27,097 nt of DNA from assembly GCA_964418595.1 (NCBI GenBank), contig CAYQMF010000091.1, positions 1 through 27,097 on the forward strand, in the 5' to 3' direction. Shown here piece after piece: positions 7,144 to 15,093 of the stretch; within the stretch, counting starts at the first letter, position 1, and the number at the start of each line of letters is the position of its first letter. The notes below the pieces were generated by a model. The model had not been told where the DNA came from and ran no database searches. It worked only from the letters and a program-made list of their open reading frames with translations. The position numbers and the translations under genes were made by a program. The DNA is from CAYQMF01 sp964418595. GTDB lineage: Bacteria > Planctomycetota > UBA1135 > UBA2386.

Positions 7144-9948
7144 CTACTCGCGCAGCGCGCGGACCACGAGGTCGTGCAGGTCGCGCCGCACGCGGGTGAT
7201 CCTGGCGTTGACGCGCGTGGGGTGCACGCGGTTGGTGAGCAGCACCACGCACAGGTCGCGCGCCGGATCGCACCAGATCGACGTGCCCGTGAAGCCCGTG
7301 TGCCCGAACGACCCCGGGCTCAGCAGCGAGCCGCCGGAACCGCCGGCCACGAAGGTGTCCCAGCCGAGCGCGCGCGAGCTGCCCGGCACCACCTCGGCGC
7401 GGCGCACCGCCTCCTGCGCCAACGCGCCCGGCAACCAGCCGCTGCCGCCGCCGAGGAAGGAGAGACCGATGCGGGTGACATCGTCGGCGGACGCGAACAG
7501 GCCGGCGTGCCCGGACACGCCCCCCATCGCGGCGGCGTTCTCGTCATGCACCTCGCCCTGCACGACCCGGTTACGCCACGCACACATCTCCGTGGGCGCC
7601 GCGGACAGCGGCTCGCCCCCGATCGGTGCGAAGCGTGCGCCGCTCATGCCGAGGGGCGCGAAGACCTCGCGCGCCGCCAGTTCGTCGAGCGGCGCCCCGC
7701 CGGCGACCTCCGCGCAGCGCATCAACAGGATGAGGCCGAGGTCGCTGTACGCGACCTCCGCGCCGGGCTCGGTGCGCAGGCCTTCGCGCGCGGCGAGATC
7801 GACGATCGCGTCCTTCCCGGTGGCCGTCTTGAAGAACTGTGCGTACGCCGGCAGGCCCGACGCGTGGGTGAGGAGGTGGCGGATGGTGACGCGATCCTTG
7901 CCGGGCCCGGTGAACGCGGGAACGAGTTCGTCGACGCGCTGGTCGAGGCGGAGCTTGCCGGCCGCCAGCAGGCGCAGCACGACCGGCGTCGTGGCGCAGA
8001 CCTTGGTCAGCGAAGCGAGGTCGTACGGCGTGGCGGCCGTGACCGTCGCGGCATCCGGCGCGTAGGTCAGGCGCCCGACCGCCACCGTCGCCACCACGCG
8101 GCCACGCCGCGCGACCTGGCACACGGCGCCCGGAAAGGCTCCTTCGGCGATCGCGGCGTGCATGCGGCCCTCGATCTGCGCACCGAGTTCGGGGACGAAC
8201 CCCAGTTCCTCCGGCGCTGCGGTCGGCAGAGCGCCGGCGGCGGGCGTCGCCCACAGCGACCGACCCTCGCCCCGGGACGCAACACCCGGGATGGTCACGG
8301 GCAGACGACCGGTGACCGGCCTCTGCAGCGACAGCCCGGCCGCCACGGCAGCCTCCGTCCACGGCGTTCCGTCGTACGCACAGAGATAGGTGGAGACCTC
8401 CGGGAAGCTGCGCGCGAGATAGGGGCTGCCGAACGACACGACCACCGCGCGCGGGTTGGCGCGCAGGGCTTCCAGCACCGGCTCGAACTCGCCCGGCAGA
8501 CCGAGGCGACCGGAGTACGCGCGCACCCGCACGTGCATGGCGACCAGCGGCAGGTCGCCGCCGCCGAGTGCCTTCGCCGCCGCGGCGATCGCCTGCGCGT
8601 CGCTCTTGGGATGCAGGCGATGCGCCGCGACCACGGTCGCCACCTCGCGCAGCTCGCGCTCGAAGCCCTCGCCGCGCGCGTCTTCGCCGTCGGCGAGGGT
8701 GATCGCGACCACGCGCATCTCCTTGCGGATCGGCAGCAGGCCGACCCCGTCGCGCACGAGGGTGAGTCCCGCCTGCGCGGCGCGCGCGGCGAGCGCCGCG
8801 TGCCGCGGGTCCGCCAGCACCGCGCGCCAGTCTTCGGCGGGGAGCCCCTTCCCACCGAGCAGGCCGACCCGAGCCTTCGCCCGCAGCAGCTTGCGCACCG
8901 CATCGTCGAGCCGCGCCGCAGGCACGCGCCCTTCCTGCACCGCGGCGACGATCGCGTCGCGCGTGCGCTCGGGATCGGGCGGCATCAGCAGCAGGTCGGC
9001 GCCGGCCACCAGCGCGCGCAGGGCGACGTCGACCGGATCGTGCTTGCCCTTCACGCCGCCCATGTCGAGGGCGTCGGTGACCACGATCCCCTGGTAGCCG
9101 AGCTCCTTGCGCAGCACTTCGCCGACGATCCGGGTCGACAGCGTGGCGGGTACCTCGGGCGCCTCGCCGAGGCCCGGGACCGAGAGGTGTCCGGTCATGA
9201 TCGCGGCGACGTCTGCGCCGATCGCGGCGCGGAACGGGAGCAGTTCCACGGCGTCGAGCCGCGCCCGGTCGCCGGGCACCGTCGGCATCGTGAGGTGCGA
9301 GTCGGATGCGACGTCGCCATGGCCGGGGAAGTGCTTGGCCGTGGCGAGCATCCCCTCCGCCTGCACGCCGCGCACGTACGCGGCCGCGAGGCGCGCGACC
9401 AGCGCCGGGTCTTCGCCGAACGAGCGCAGGTTGATGATGGGGTTGTCGGGATTGACGTTCACATCGACGACGGGCGCGAAGTTCCACTGCACGCCGAGCG
9501 CCAGTGCCTCGCGTGCCGTGACCCGCGCCGACTCCTCCACCAGCGCCGCGGATCCCGCCGCGCCGAGCATCATCGCCTTGCCAGCGTCGGTGGCCCCGCT
9601 GAGGCGGAACGCGCAGCCGCTCTCGAAGTCGCCGGCGATGAGCAGCGGCAGCTTCGCGGCCTTCTGCAGCTCGGCGACCCACGCGGCGGCCTCCGCGGCG
9701 CTGCCGAGCGAGATCACGACACCGCCGAGCCCGACGCTCGCGACCTGGCCCAGCAGGTGCTGCCGCGTGCTCGCCTGCCCGGCCTCGCGCGACAGGCTCC
9801 ACACCATGAGCACCTGCCCGGCCTTCTCCGGCAGAGAGAGCTTCGCGAGCAGCGCGTCGGCAGGATCAGGGCCCGCTGGGTCCTGCCCCAACGCGGGAGC
9901 AGCGAGGACGAGACCGAGGGCGAGGACCGCGCGCTTCATGCGGCGCAT
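7144..9948 (-). CDS. Secreted NagZ-AmiE fusion: GH3 beta-N-acetylglucosaminidase plus serine-type MurNAc-peptide amidase
   Basis: 934 aa. ATG 9948 is used, with an in-frame ATG three codons later (9939) equally possible. A signal peptide (ends near APALGQ) exports it. Residues ~30-365 are GH3/NagZ: AKHFPGHGDVASDSH (204-218) holds the lysine/histidine substrate motif and the D216-S-H218 acid-base dyad characteristic of NagZ, and TDALDM gives nucleophile D292. Residues ~395-560 form the GH3 C-terminal alpha/beta domain. Residues ~590-930 are a class C beta-lactamase-like hydrolase: S646-L-T-K649, Y734-S-D, H883-T-G, plus HDENAAAMGGVSGHAGLF, typical of YbbE/AmiE. In Bacillus subtilis NagZ removes non-reducing GlcNAc and AmiE cleaves peptides from MurNAc, and the genes are adjacent; here they are one chain. 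I believe similar fusions exist in Bacteroidota. NamZ, MurQ and symporter genes lie 5-10 kb away. Acts in the periplasm or outside. Confidence 0.92.
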   Translation of the reverse strand: MRRMKRAVLALGLVLAAPALGQDPAGPDPADALLAKLSLPEKAGQVLMVWSLSREAGQASTRQHLLGQVASVGLGGVVISLGSAAEAAAWVAELQKAAKLPLLIAGDFESGCAFRLSGATDAGKAMMLGAAGSAALVEESARVTAREALALGVQWNFAPVVDVNVNPDNPIINLRSFGEDPALVARLAAAYVRGVQAEGMLATAKHFPGHGDVASDSHLTMPTVPGDRARLDAVELLPFRAAIGADVAAIMTGHLSVPGLGEAPEVPATLSTRIVGEVLRKELGYQGIVVTDALDMGGVKGKHDPVDVALRALVAGADLLLMPPDPERTRDAIVAAVQEGRVPAARLDDAVRKLLRAKARVGLLGGKGLPAEDWRAVLADPRHAALAARAAQAGLTLVRDGVGLLPIRKEMRVVAITLADGEDARGEGFERELREVATVVAAHRLHPKSDAQAIAAAAKALGGGDLPLVAMHVRVRAYSGRLGLPGEFEPVLEALRANPRAVVVSFGSPYLARSFPEVSTYLCAYDGTPWTEAAVAAGLSLQRPVTGRLPVTIPGVASRGEGRSLWATPAAGALPTAAPEELGFVPELGAQIEGRMHAAIAEGAFPGAVCQVARRGRVVATVAVGRLTYAPDAATVTAATPYDLASLTKVCATTPVVLRLLAAGKLRLDQRVDELVPAFTGPGKDRVTIRHLLTHASGLPAYAQFFKTATGKDAIVDLAAREGLRTEPGAEVAYSDLGLILLMRCAEVAGGAPLDELAAREVFAPLGMSGARFAPIGGEPLSAAPTEMCAWRNRVVQGEVHDENAAAMGGVSGHAGLFASADDVTRIGLSFLGGGSGWLPGALAQEAVRRAEVVPGSSRALGWDTFVAGGSGGSLLSPGSFGHTGFTGTSIWCDPARDLCVVLLTNRVHPTRVNARITRVRRDLHDLVVRALRE

Positions 9949-10026
9949 GGTCGCGCGTGCGCGCGCTCGTGCAAGGATCGACCCGACGACGTTCGCGCCG
10001 TCGACGGCGCGGCGAGCTGCCAGGCT

Positions 10027-10345
10027 AGTACCGCTCTGTCACTTCTTCGAGGCGCGGTGGATCCGACCGGAACGGGCTACGACCTGGAGGCGCAGAGGGC
10101 GAACAGGGCAGGGGCTCGGGCTGAGGCTCGGGCTCGTTGGGACCTGCTGACGTGGGTTGCTGGTCTCCTCTCCACGCCACCGTCTCGTTCGTTCCCCAAA
10201 CCCGTGCCTGGACGAGCCTGAGCCCGAGCCAGCCGCTGCTCCGCGCCAGCGGCGCGCAGCAGCGGCGAAGCCCGAGCCCGAACACGCCGACGGACGTACT
10301 CCGGCGCTTCCAGCTCATCTGCCAGCAACGTGACAAGGCAGCGCT
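10027..10345 (-). mobile_element. MITE-like repeat element, copy 2 (319 bp, inverted relative to copy 1)
   Basis: Reverse complement of the element at 2249-2568, about 97% identical by eye. Its terminal repeats have drifted: minus-strand left end AGCGCTGCCTTGTCAC, right end GTGACAGAGCGGTACT. TA dinucleotides flank the shared inner ends on both sides (10026-10027 and 10345-10346), as expected of a TA target duplication. The right flank on the plus strand runs into the TAG stop of the gene ending at 10344. It lies between that gene and the NagZ-AmiE gene; the remaining bases 9949-10026 hold nothing recognisable. Confidence 0.85.
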
Positions 10346-12056
10346 AGAACGTGACCACCAGCGGCCACGCGTTGGTGACGAAGCGCGGCTGGGCGTCGTA
10401 CGTGAGGCCGATCGCGCCCCAGGTGAACGTCCGCAACAGGATCGGCGCGAGGATCCCCGGCGGCATCGAGAAGGTCGCGCGCGCCACGCCGTTGGCGTCG
10501 AGGGTGGAGGCGGCGTTCAGGAAGACCGGCGTGTTGATGAGACTGATGAGCGTCGACGACACGGCATCGAAGTTCACCGGCACCGTGAAGCCGGGGGCGA
10601 GCAGCTGCCCCGGCACGGAGCCGCTCAGCCCGCCGAGCACGATGTAGTTGAGCCCCGCACCGCCGGGCCCCACGTCCAGGTTGATGTCGACGCTGCCACC
10701 CTGGCTCGCCGAGATGGAGGCCGAACTCGTGGTGAGCACCGTGCTGCCGATGACCGAAGCGCGACGGTGCGTGCTGCCCACGAGCCCATCGACGTCGCGC
10801 ACCTCGATGCCGACCTCGCCGCCGGCCGCAGGCTGGGTCATCAGCCAGTTGTAGGCCTGGGTCTGGCTCAGCCAGCCGGTCTCGAAGCTGCCGTCGTTCC
10901 CGAGGTCGTAGCGCACGCTCAGCGAACCGGCGACGCCGTCAGGGTCGCGGCTCTGGCTGGCGTCGAGCTGCGCGGTGAGCCCGAGCGCCCGCGCGCCGAG
11001 CACCGGCAGCGGCCGGTTCTGCCCCGGCGCCGCGTACTGCTTCATCTTCGCCCACCACGTCGGCTCGTTGACCATCGTCCCCCACCGGAACGCCTGGTAG
11101 CCGTTGCCGCCCTGCAGCGCGCCGGTGATCGACGCCTCCACGGTCTGCGCCGTGGTGGTCTCCCCGGTGCTCTGGTAGGTCTTGATCGCCGGCGCGATGC
11201 GCCGCAACGGGAAGCCCGCCAGCACCGCTGCCTGCTTGGCGTAGGCCGCCGTGGTGCGCACGTACGCCTGGTGCAGCGCGTAGGTGTTGTAGATGCTGCC
11301 GTCGGACGTGTAGGCCATCGGCATCAGCACGTCGACGTGCCGCGCCATCTGCTCCCAGTGCTGGCCGTAGCCGTTGGCGAGGATGTTGATGACGTTGCTG
11401 TACGAGTTGAAGTTGCCGTCGTAGTTGGGGCCGTCGAAGTCGTAGCGTCCGGAGAGCAGGTACGCGTGCAAGCTCAGCGTGCCGCAGATCGCCTTCACGT
11501 CGCGGCAGAAGTTGGTGACGTGGGTCGGGTTGATGCCGGTGCCGCCGCCCACCCAGCGCACGTAGTCGAGGGCGATGCCGTCGAGGTCGTAGATCGGCGC
11601 GCCGTTGGCGTCGAAGTTGTCGACCAGATAGCGCACCACGTCGAGCACGTAGTCGCGGTGGCTCGCGTCACTCGGCGGCGCGTTGCTCTCGAAGCACTTG
11701 ATGACCGCGACCACCTGCAGGTTGCGCGCGTGCGCCGCGGTGATCAGGTTCTTGAGGTTGATGCCGGCGCCGCCGGCCCGCACCGCGCCCATCGCCGTGT
11801 TCCAGTTGCCCGCGGAGTCGGTGATCCAGAGCTGGCCCTGCCGCGGGCCGATGGTGCGGAACGCGCTCACGTACAGGATGTCGAGATCGTTGGTCACCGC
11901 GTCGTTCACCACGGTGTTGATCTGCGGGTCCATGTTCCCCACGAGGAAGGGGAACACACCGACGCTGGCCTCCTTGCTGGGAGTCTGGGCGGCGAGCGCG
12001 GCGGCGAGGAGGGGAACGCACGCGAAGCGCGCGCGGCGAGCAGAGTGGGCGACCAT
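10344..12056 (-). CDS. Secreted GH10-like (GHL10-type) TIM-barrel protein with PKD-like and planctomycete C-terminal domains
   Basis: 570 aa from ATG 12056, which begins the signal peptide (MVAHSARRARFACVPLLAAALAAQ). Residues ~30-370 read as a putative glycoside hydrolase barrel: ILYVSAFRT, GINLKNLITAAHARNLQVVAVIK, LDGIALDYVRW (158-168, the acidic/aromatic strand typical of GHL10/DUF4015-like barrels), HVDVLMPMAYTSD, and NGYQAFRWGT. Residues ~390-480 look PKD-like (LDASQSRDPDG, VRYDLGNDGSFETGW, IEVRDVDGLVG). The last ~120 residues are the recurrent sandwich with YIVLGGLSGSVPGQLL and STLDANGVARATF. Substrate is unknown; a polysaccharide or peptidoglycan glycan strand is plausible from its neighbours. 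Its TAG stop coincides with the end of the inserted element. A TATACT hexamer 18 bases upstream of ATG is a likely -10. Confidence 0.85.
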   Translation of the reverse strand: MVAHSARRARFACVPLLAAALAAQTPSKEASVGVFPFLVGNMDPQINTVVNDAVTNDLDILYVSAFRTIGPRQGQLWITDSAGNWNTAMGAVRAGGAGINLKNLITAAHARNLQVVAVIKCFESNAPPSDASHRDYVLDVVRYLVDNFDANGAPIYDLDGIALDYVRWVGGGTGINPTHVTNFCRDVKAICGTLSLHAYLLSGRYDFDGPNYDGNFNSYSNVINILANGYGQHWEQMARHVDVLMPMAYTSDGSIYNTYALHQAYVRTTAAYAKQAAVLAGFPLRRIAPAIKTYQSTGETTTAQTVEASITGALQGGNGYQAFRWGTMVNEPTWWAKMKQYAAPGQNRPLPVLGARALGLTAQLDASQSRDPDGVAGSLSVRYDLGNDGSFETGWLSQTQAYNWLMTQPAAGGEVGIEVRDVDGLVGSTHRRASVIGSTVLTTSSASISASQGGSVDINLDVGPGGAGLNYIVLGGLSGSVPGQLLAPGFTVPVNFDAVSSTLISLINTPVFLNAASTLDANGVARATFSMPPGILAPILLRTFTWGAIGLTYDAQPRFVTNAWPLVVTF

Positions 12057-12074
12057 CGGCGAGGAGTGCGCGGC

Positions 12075-12080
12075 AGTATA
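12075..12080 (-). promoter_or_regulatory. Candidate -10 (TATACT) for the GHL10-type gene
   Basis: Minus-strand TATACT is 18 bases before the ATG at 12056 in a GC-rich setting. No convincing -35 hexamer was found. Confidence 0.5.
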
Positions 12081-12155
12081 GCGTTGGCGTTGCACGCTCG
12101 GCGCCTTCCCCTCGACAGCAAATGGTCTCGCGGGTCGCCTGCGGGACATACCGGC

Positions 12156-12183
12156 TTGTGCCTCCGGGGGACCCACCTACGAT
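12156..12183 (+). promoter_or_regulatory. Candidate promoter for the secreted protein gene at 12239
   Basis: TTGTGC (12156-12161), 16 bp spacer, TACGAT (12178-12183). It lies 55 bases upstream of the ATG; the leader between them is pyrimidine-rich and has no Shine-Dalgarno. Confidence 0.45.
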
Positions 12184-12238
12184 CGCCGCCCGCGCGTGCT
12201 GCGCGCGTTCTCTTTTTCTCTGCCCCCCTCCCAACGAC

Positions 12239-13777
12239 ATGCGCATCCTCCTCGCCTCCGGGCTTCTCGCTCTCGCCTGCGCGCCGATCGCGGCGCAGAA
12301 GTCCGTGCTTTTCACCGGGCGTTTCCCGTTCACCAGCCTCGATGACGTCAACGAGCGCGCCGGCGGCTCGATCACGCAGATGAGCGAGTTCGACATCTCG
12401 ATGGTCACGCCCGGACCGGGCGCGGTGGCGCGCACGTTCTGGCAGCCGACCACGACGATGGAGACGGTGATGGGCGATGCCTACAACGACGGCAACTACA
12501 CGCGCTTCCAGGGCCTCAAGACGTCGTACTTCGAGCAGTGGAACTTCGCGGCGCCGTTCGTGAAGTTCGCGGATCAGGCGAACTGCACGTGGGACAAGGT
12601 CTACTGGACCGTGCGCGACAACGCCGTGAACAAGAACTTCACGGTCAAGACCACGAACGGCACGGCCACCGCGGTCATCCAGCCGGGTGACTTCTTCCGC
12701 TACGGCAAGAACGGCAGCGCCGAGTTCTTCATCACCCAGACCCTGATCATGAAGGCCGCCGGCGCGCAGCCCGGCACCTTCAAGCCCGGCGCCAGCGCGA
12801 TCTGCCAGGACGCCGCGCGCAACCTGTACTACAGCCCGGCGCAGGGCGGCCACTACGTGACCGCGAACACCGGCCTGCCGGTGTACCAGTACGACGGCTC
12901 GATCTGCATGATCCGCGCCCAGGACATCACCTACGACGCGCTCGGCAACGTGCAGGATGTCGTGCAGGACTCGGCGTTCGTCATCTTCGCGGAGATCCTC
13001 AACGGCACCACGACCGTGCGCGGGATGATGGCCAACTCCGGCGCCATGAACAACGCGGGCGCGGCGATCACGATCTCGAACAACATGGTCGGCCTCGCCC
13101 TCGACCCCAACGGCGGCACGATCACCGCGGCGGTCGCCTGGGGCACCAACCAGATCTTCGAGATCGTCCCGAACTTCATCTGGGTGGACGACGGTGGCAC
13201 CTACGCGGCGACGGTCTGGTCGACGCGGATCAATCCCAACAACAGCCTGCCGGGCAGCGTGGCCGTGATCAACGGCGTCACCATGGGTTCGACCAGCGGC
13301 CCCGCCACCGGCGCGTACTGGGGCGTGAAGCAGGACATCGCCAACTTCCAGCCGACGACGATGGGCCTCGCGCTGATCGACACGCCGGCCGTGCAGCCCT
13401 TCCTCGCCGACGCGCCCAACCACGGCGCGATCCTGTCCACCGACACCAACATCGACTGGGACTTCCATGCGGGCCCGGGCACCGTCGTAGCAGCCGTGCT
13501 GTCGGTCGGTCCGCTCACCCCCAACCAGGTCCCGTTCGGGATCGACGCGAGCTTCCTGCTCGGCAATGACAGCTTCCGCTGCATCTACGGACTCACCTCG
13601 CAGATCGCCTCGATGGTCGTCGGCGTGACGAGCCCCGGCGGCTACGCCAACCTGCAGCTCCCCAGGCCCACGCAGGGCGGTCTCACCGGGCTGTCGCTGA
13701 TCGTGCACGGCATCAAGTTCACGAGCACGCCGATCGGGTTCGCGGTGAGCAACCCGGTGATCTCGCAGTTCAAGTGA
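12239..13777 (+). CDS. Secreted protein of unknown function
   Basis: 512 aa from ATG 12239, chosen because it opens a signal peptide (MRILLASGLLALACAPIAAQ); an in-frame ATG at 12122 would add 39 residues without signal character. The mature protein is rich in Asn, Thr, Gly and aromatic residues, with strands such as YTRFQGLKTSYFEQWNFAAPF, FRYGKNGSAEFFITQTL, AITISNNMVGLALDPNGG and FIWVDDGGTYAATVW, suggesting an all-beta secreted or surface protein. The C-terminal ~75 residues (NQVPFGIDASFLLGND...SLIVHGIKFTSTPIGFAVSNP) resemble the terminal sandwich modules of the other secreted proteins here. I recognise no catalytic motif. Divergent from the GHL10-type gene and convergent with the nagX-like gene, with a hairpin at its end. 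Confidence 0.82.
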   Translation: MRILLASGLLALACAPIAAQKSVLFTGRFPFTSLDDVNERAGGSITQMSEFDISMVTPGPGAVARTFWQPTTTMETVMGDAYNDGNYTRFQGLKTSYFEQWNFAAPFVKFADQANCTWDKVYWTVRDNAVNKNFTVKTTNGTATAVIQPGDFFRYGKNGSAEFFITQTLIMKAAGAQPGTFKPGASAICQDAARNLYYSPAQGGHYVTANTGLPVYQYDGSICMIRAQDITYDALGNVQDVVQDSAFVIFAEILNGTTTVRGMMANSGAMNNAGAAITISNNMVGLALDPNGGTITAAVAWGTNQIFEIVPNFIWVDDGGTYAATVWSTRINPNNSLPGSVAVINGVTMGSTSGPATGAYWGVKQDIANFQPTTMGLALIDTPAVQPFLADAPNHGAILSTDTNIDWDFHAGPGTVVAAVLSVGPLTPNQVPFGIDASFLLGNDSFRCIYGLTSQIASMVVGVTSPGGYANLQLPRPTQGGLTGLSLIVHGIKFTSTPIGFAVSNPVISQFK

Positions 13778-13784
13778 GCGCGGG

Positions 13785-13808
13785 CCCGGCCGCATCACCG
13801 CGGCCGGG
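13785..13808. terminator. Bidirectional hairpin between convergent genes
   Basis: CCCGGCCGC (13785-13793), six-base loop, GCGGCCGGG (13800-13808). It fills the 40 bp gap between the stop at 13777 and the minus-strand stop at 13818. Confidence 0.6.
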
Positions 13809-13817
13809 GTCGACCCA

Positions 13818-15044
13818 TCAGACCTTGACGATCCAGCCGCGCGCCCGCATCCCGCGCAGCACCACGAACCACGCGGCCACCCACGTGAGCGCGTAGCCGA
13901 GCGACGCGAGATGCGGCGGCAGCCAGCTCGCGAACGCGTGGTCGTGGATCCACTCCTTGAGCGAGACCTTCGGGGCGACCTCCGTCCGCGACAGGATGCG
14001 CCCGACGATGCCGCTGCCCACGAACACCGTGATGGCATTGAGGCCGTAGGTGACGAGCGGCTCGGCCCAGCGCCGTGGGCCACGGACATCGACGAACCAG
14101 TAGCACGCTCCCAGCGCGCACGTGGCGAGGCCGGCGGTGAAGACCGCATACGAGCTGGTCCACAGCGCCTTGTTGATGGGGAACGCGTACGACCAGGCGT
14201 AGCCGACCACCACCAGTGCCAGCCCGCGCAGGCACAGGCGCAACGCCTTCTCGACCGGCGTGCCCGCCCCCTGCAGCACGCCGGCCGCGAACACCCCGAA
14301 CAGCGTCGTGCACAGGGCGGTGAGCGTGTGCAGCGGTCCCTCCGGGTCGCGCACGCCCTTCACCCAGATATGCCCCTCGAGCAGGAAGCGGTCGAGGTAC
14401 GACGCGAGGTTGTTCACCTTGTCGTCGAGCAACCCCGCACCATGCCCCGGCACCGGCACGAGCGTCATGAGGCCCCAGTACGCGAGCAGCAGACCGGCGA
14501 CGACGAAGGGCAGGGTGCGCCGTGGCGCGCAGAGGTACAGCACCACCGCGAGGAAGTAGCACACGCCGATGCGCTGCAGCACGCCGGGGATCCGGATGGT
14601 CGCGTCGTGCGCGAGGTAGGCGCCGAAGCCCACCCACGCCGCGATGAGGACGACCTCGGCGAGACCCGGCCGCAGGCGGCCGGCCAGCGCGATCGCCGCG
14701 GCCAACGCTGCGACGGCGATGCCGAGCGAGCCGAGACCCTTGTGGCTCCACCCGGCGAGCACGAGGCCGAGCACGAACAGGACGACGCTGCGGCGCAGGG
14801 CCTTGAGCAGCAGCGGCCCGCGCGCTTGCCCGGCCGCGAGCTGTCGGTCGAACGCGAGGCCGATGGCGGCGCCGACGATGAACAGGAAGAACGGGAAGAC
14901 CAGGTCGGTGGGTGTCCAGCCGTGCCAGTCGGCGTGTTCGAGCGGGGCATACACGGCACCCCAGTTCCCCGGGTTGTTGACGAGGATCATGAGCGCGATC
15001 GTCGCGCCGCGAAACGCGTCCAGGGACGAGAGCCGGCCGGTCAC
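13818..15044 (-). CDS. NagX-like / heparan-alpha-glucosaminide N-acetyltransferase-family membrane protein
   Basis: 408 aa from a GTG at 15044. It is an integral membrane protein with roughly ten hydrophobic segments. Family motifs are SLDAFRGATIALMILVNNPG (N-terminus), WHGWTPTDLVFPFFLFIVGA, RIPGVLQRIGVCYFLAV and LVTYGLNAITVFVGSGIVGRIL, which match the COG4299/DUF5009 group that includes lysosomal HGSNAT and bacterial NagX. Eukaryotic members acetylate terminal glucosamine using cytosolic acetyl-CoA; bacterial NagX has been inferred from gene context to act in GlcNAc uptake or modification. It lies 49 bases after murQ on the same strand. TATCGT eight bases before the GTG (15058-15053) could give it its own promoter. 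In this locus an amino-sugar role at the membrane is the natural inference; the reaction is not shown by the sequence. Confidence 0.87.
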   Translation of the reverse strand: MTGRLSSLDAFRGATIALMILVNNPGNWGAVYAPLEHADWHGWTPTDLVFPFFLFIVGAAIGLAFDRQLAAGQARGPLLLKALRRSVVLFVLGLVLAGWSHKGLGSLGIAVAALAAAIALAGRLRPGLAEVVLIAAWVGFGAYLAHDATIRIPGVLQRIGVCYFLAVVLYLCAPRRTLPFVVAGLLLAYWGLMTLVPVPGHGAGLLDDKVNNLASYLDRFLLEGHIWVKGVRDPEGPLHTLTALCTTLFGVFAAGVLQGAGTPVEKALRLCLRGLALVVVGYAWSYAFPINKALWTSSYAVFTAGLATCALGACYWFVDVRGPRRWAEPLVTYGLNAITVFVGSGIVGRILSRTEVAPKVSLKEWIHDHAFASWLPPHLASLGYALTWVAAWFVVLRGMRARGWIVKV

Positions 15045-15052
15045 GGGCCGGA

Positions 15053-15058
15053 ACGATA
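15053..15058 (-). promoter_or_regulatory. Candidate -10 (TATCGT) for the nagX-like gene
   Basis: Minus-strand TATCGT, eight bases before the GTG start, inside the 49 bp murQ-nagX gap. It would yield an essentially leaderless transcript. Confidence 0.4.
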
Positions 15059-15093
15059 GCGACGGTGGCGCCGGGAAGCGCCACTCCGCTCGA

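Noticed and set aside
7144..8200. Beta-lactamase resistance function of the SLTK/YSD/HTG domain
   Set aside because: The AmiE-type signature and fusion to NagZ point to wall turnover. No regulator or resistance context is present.
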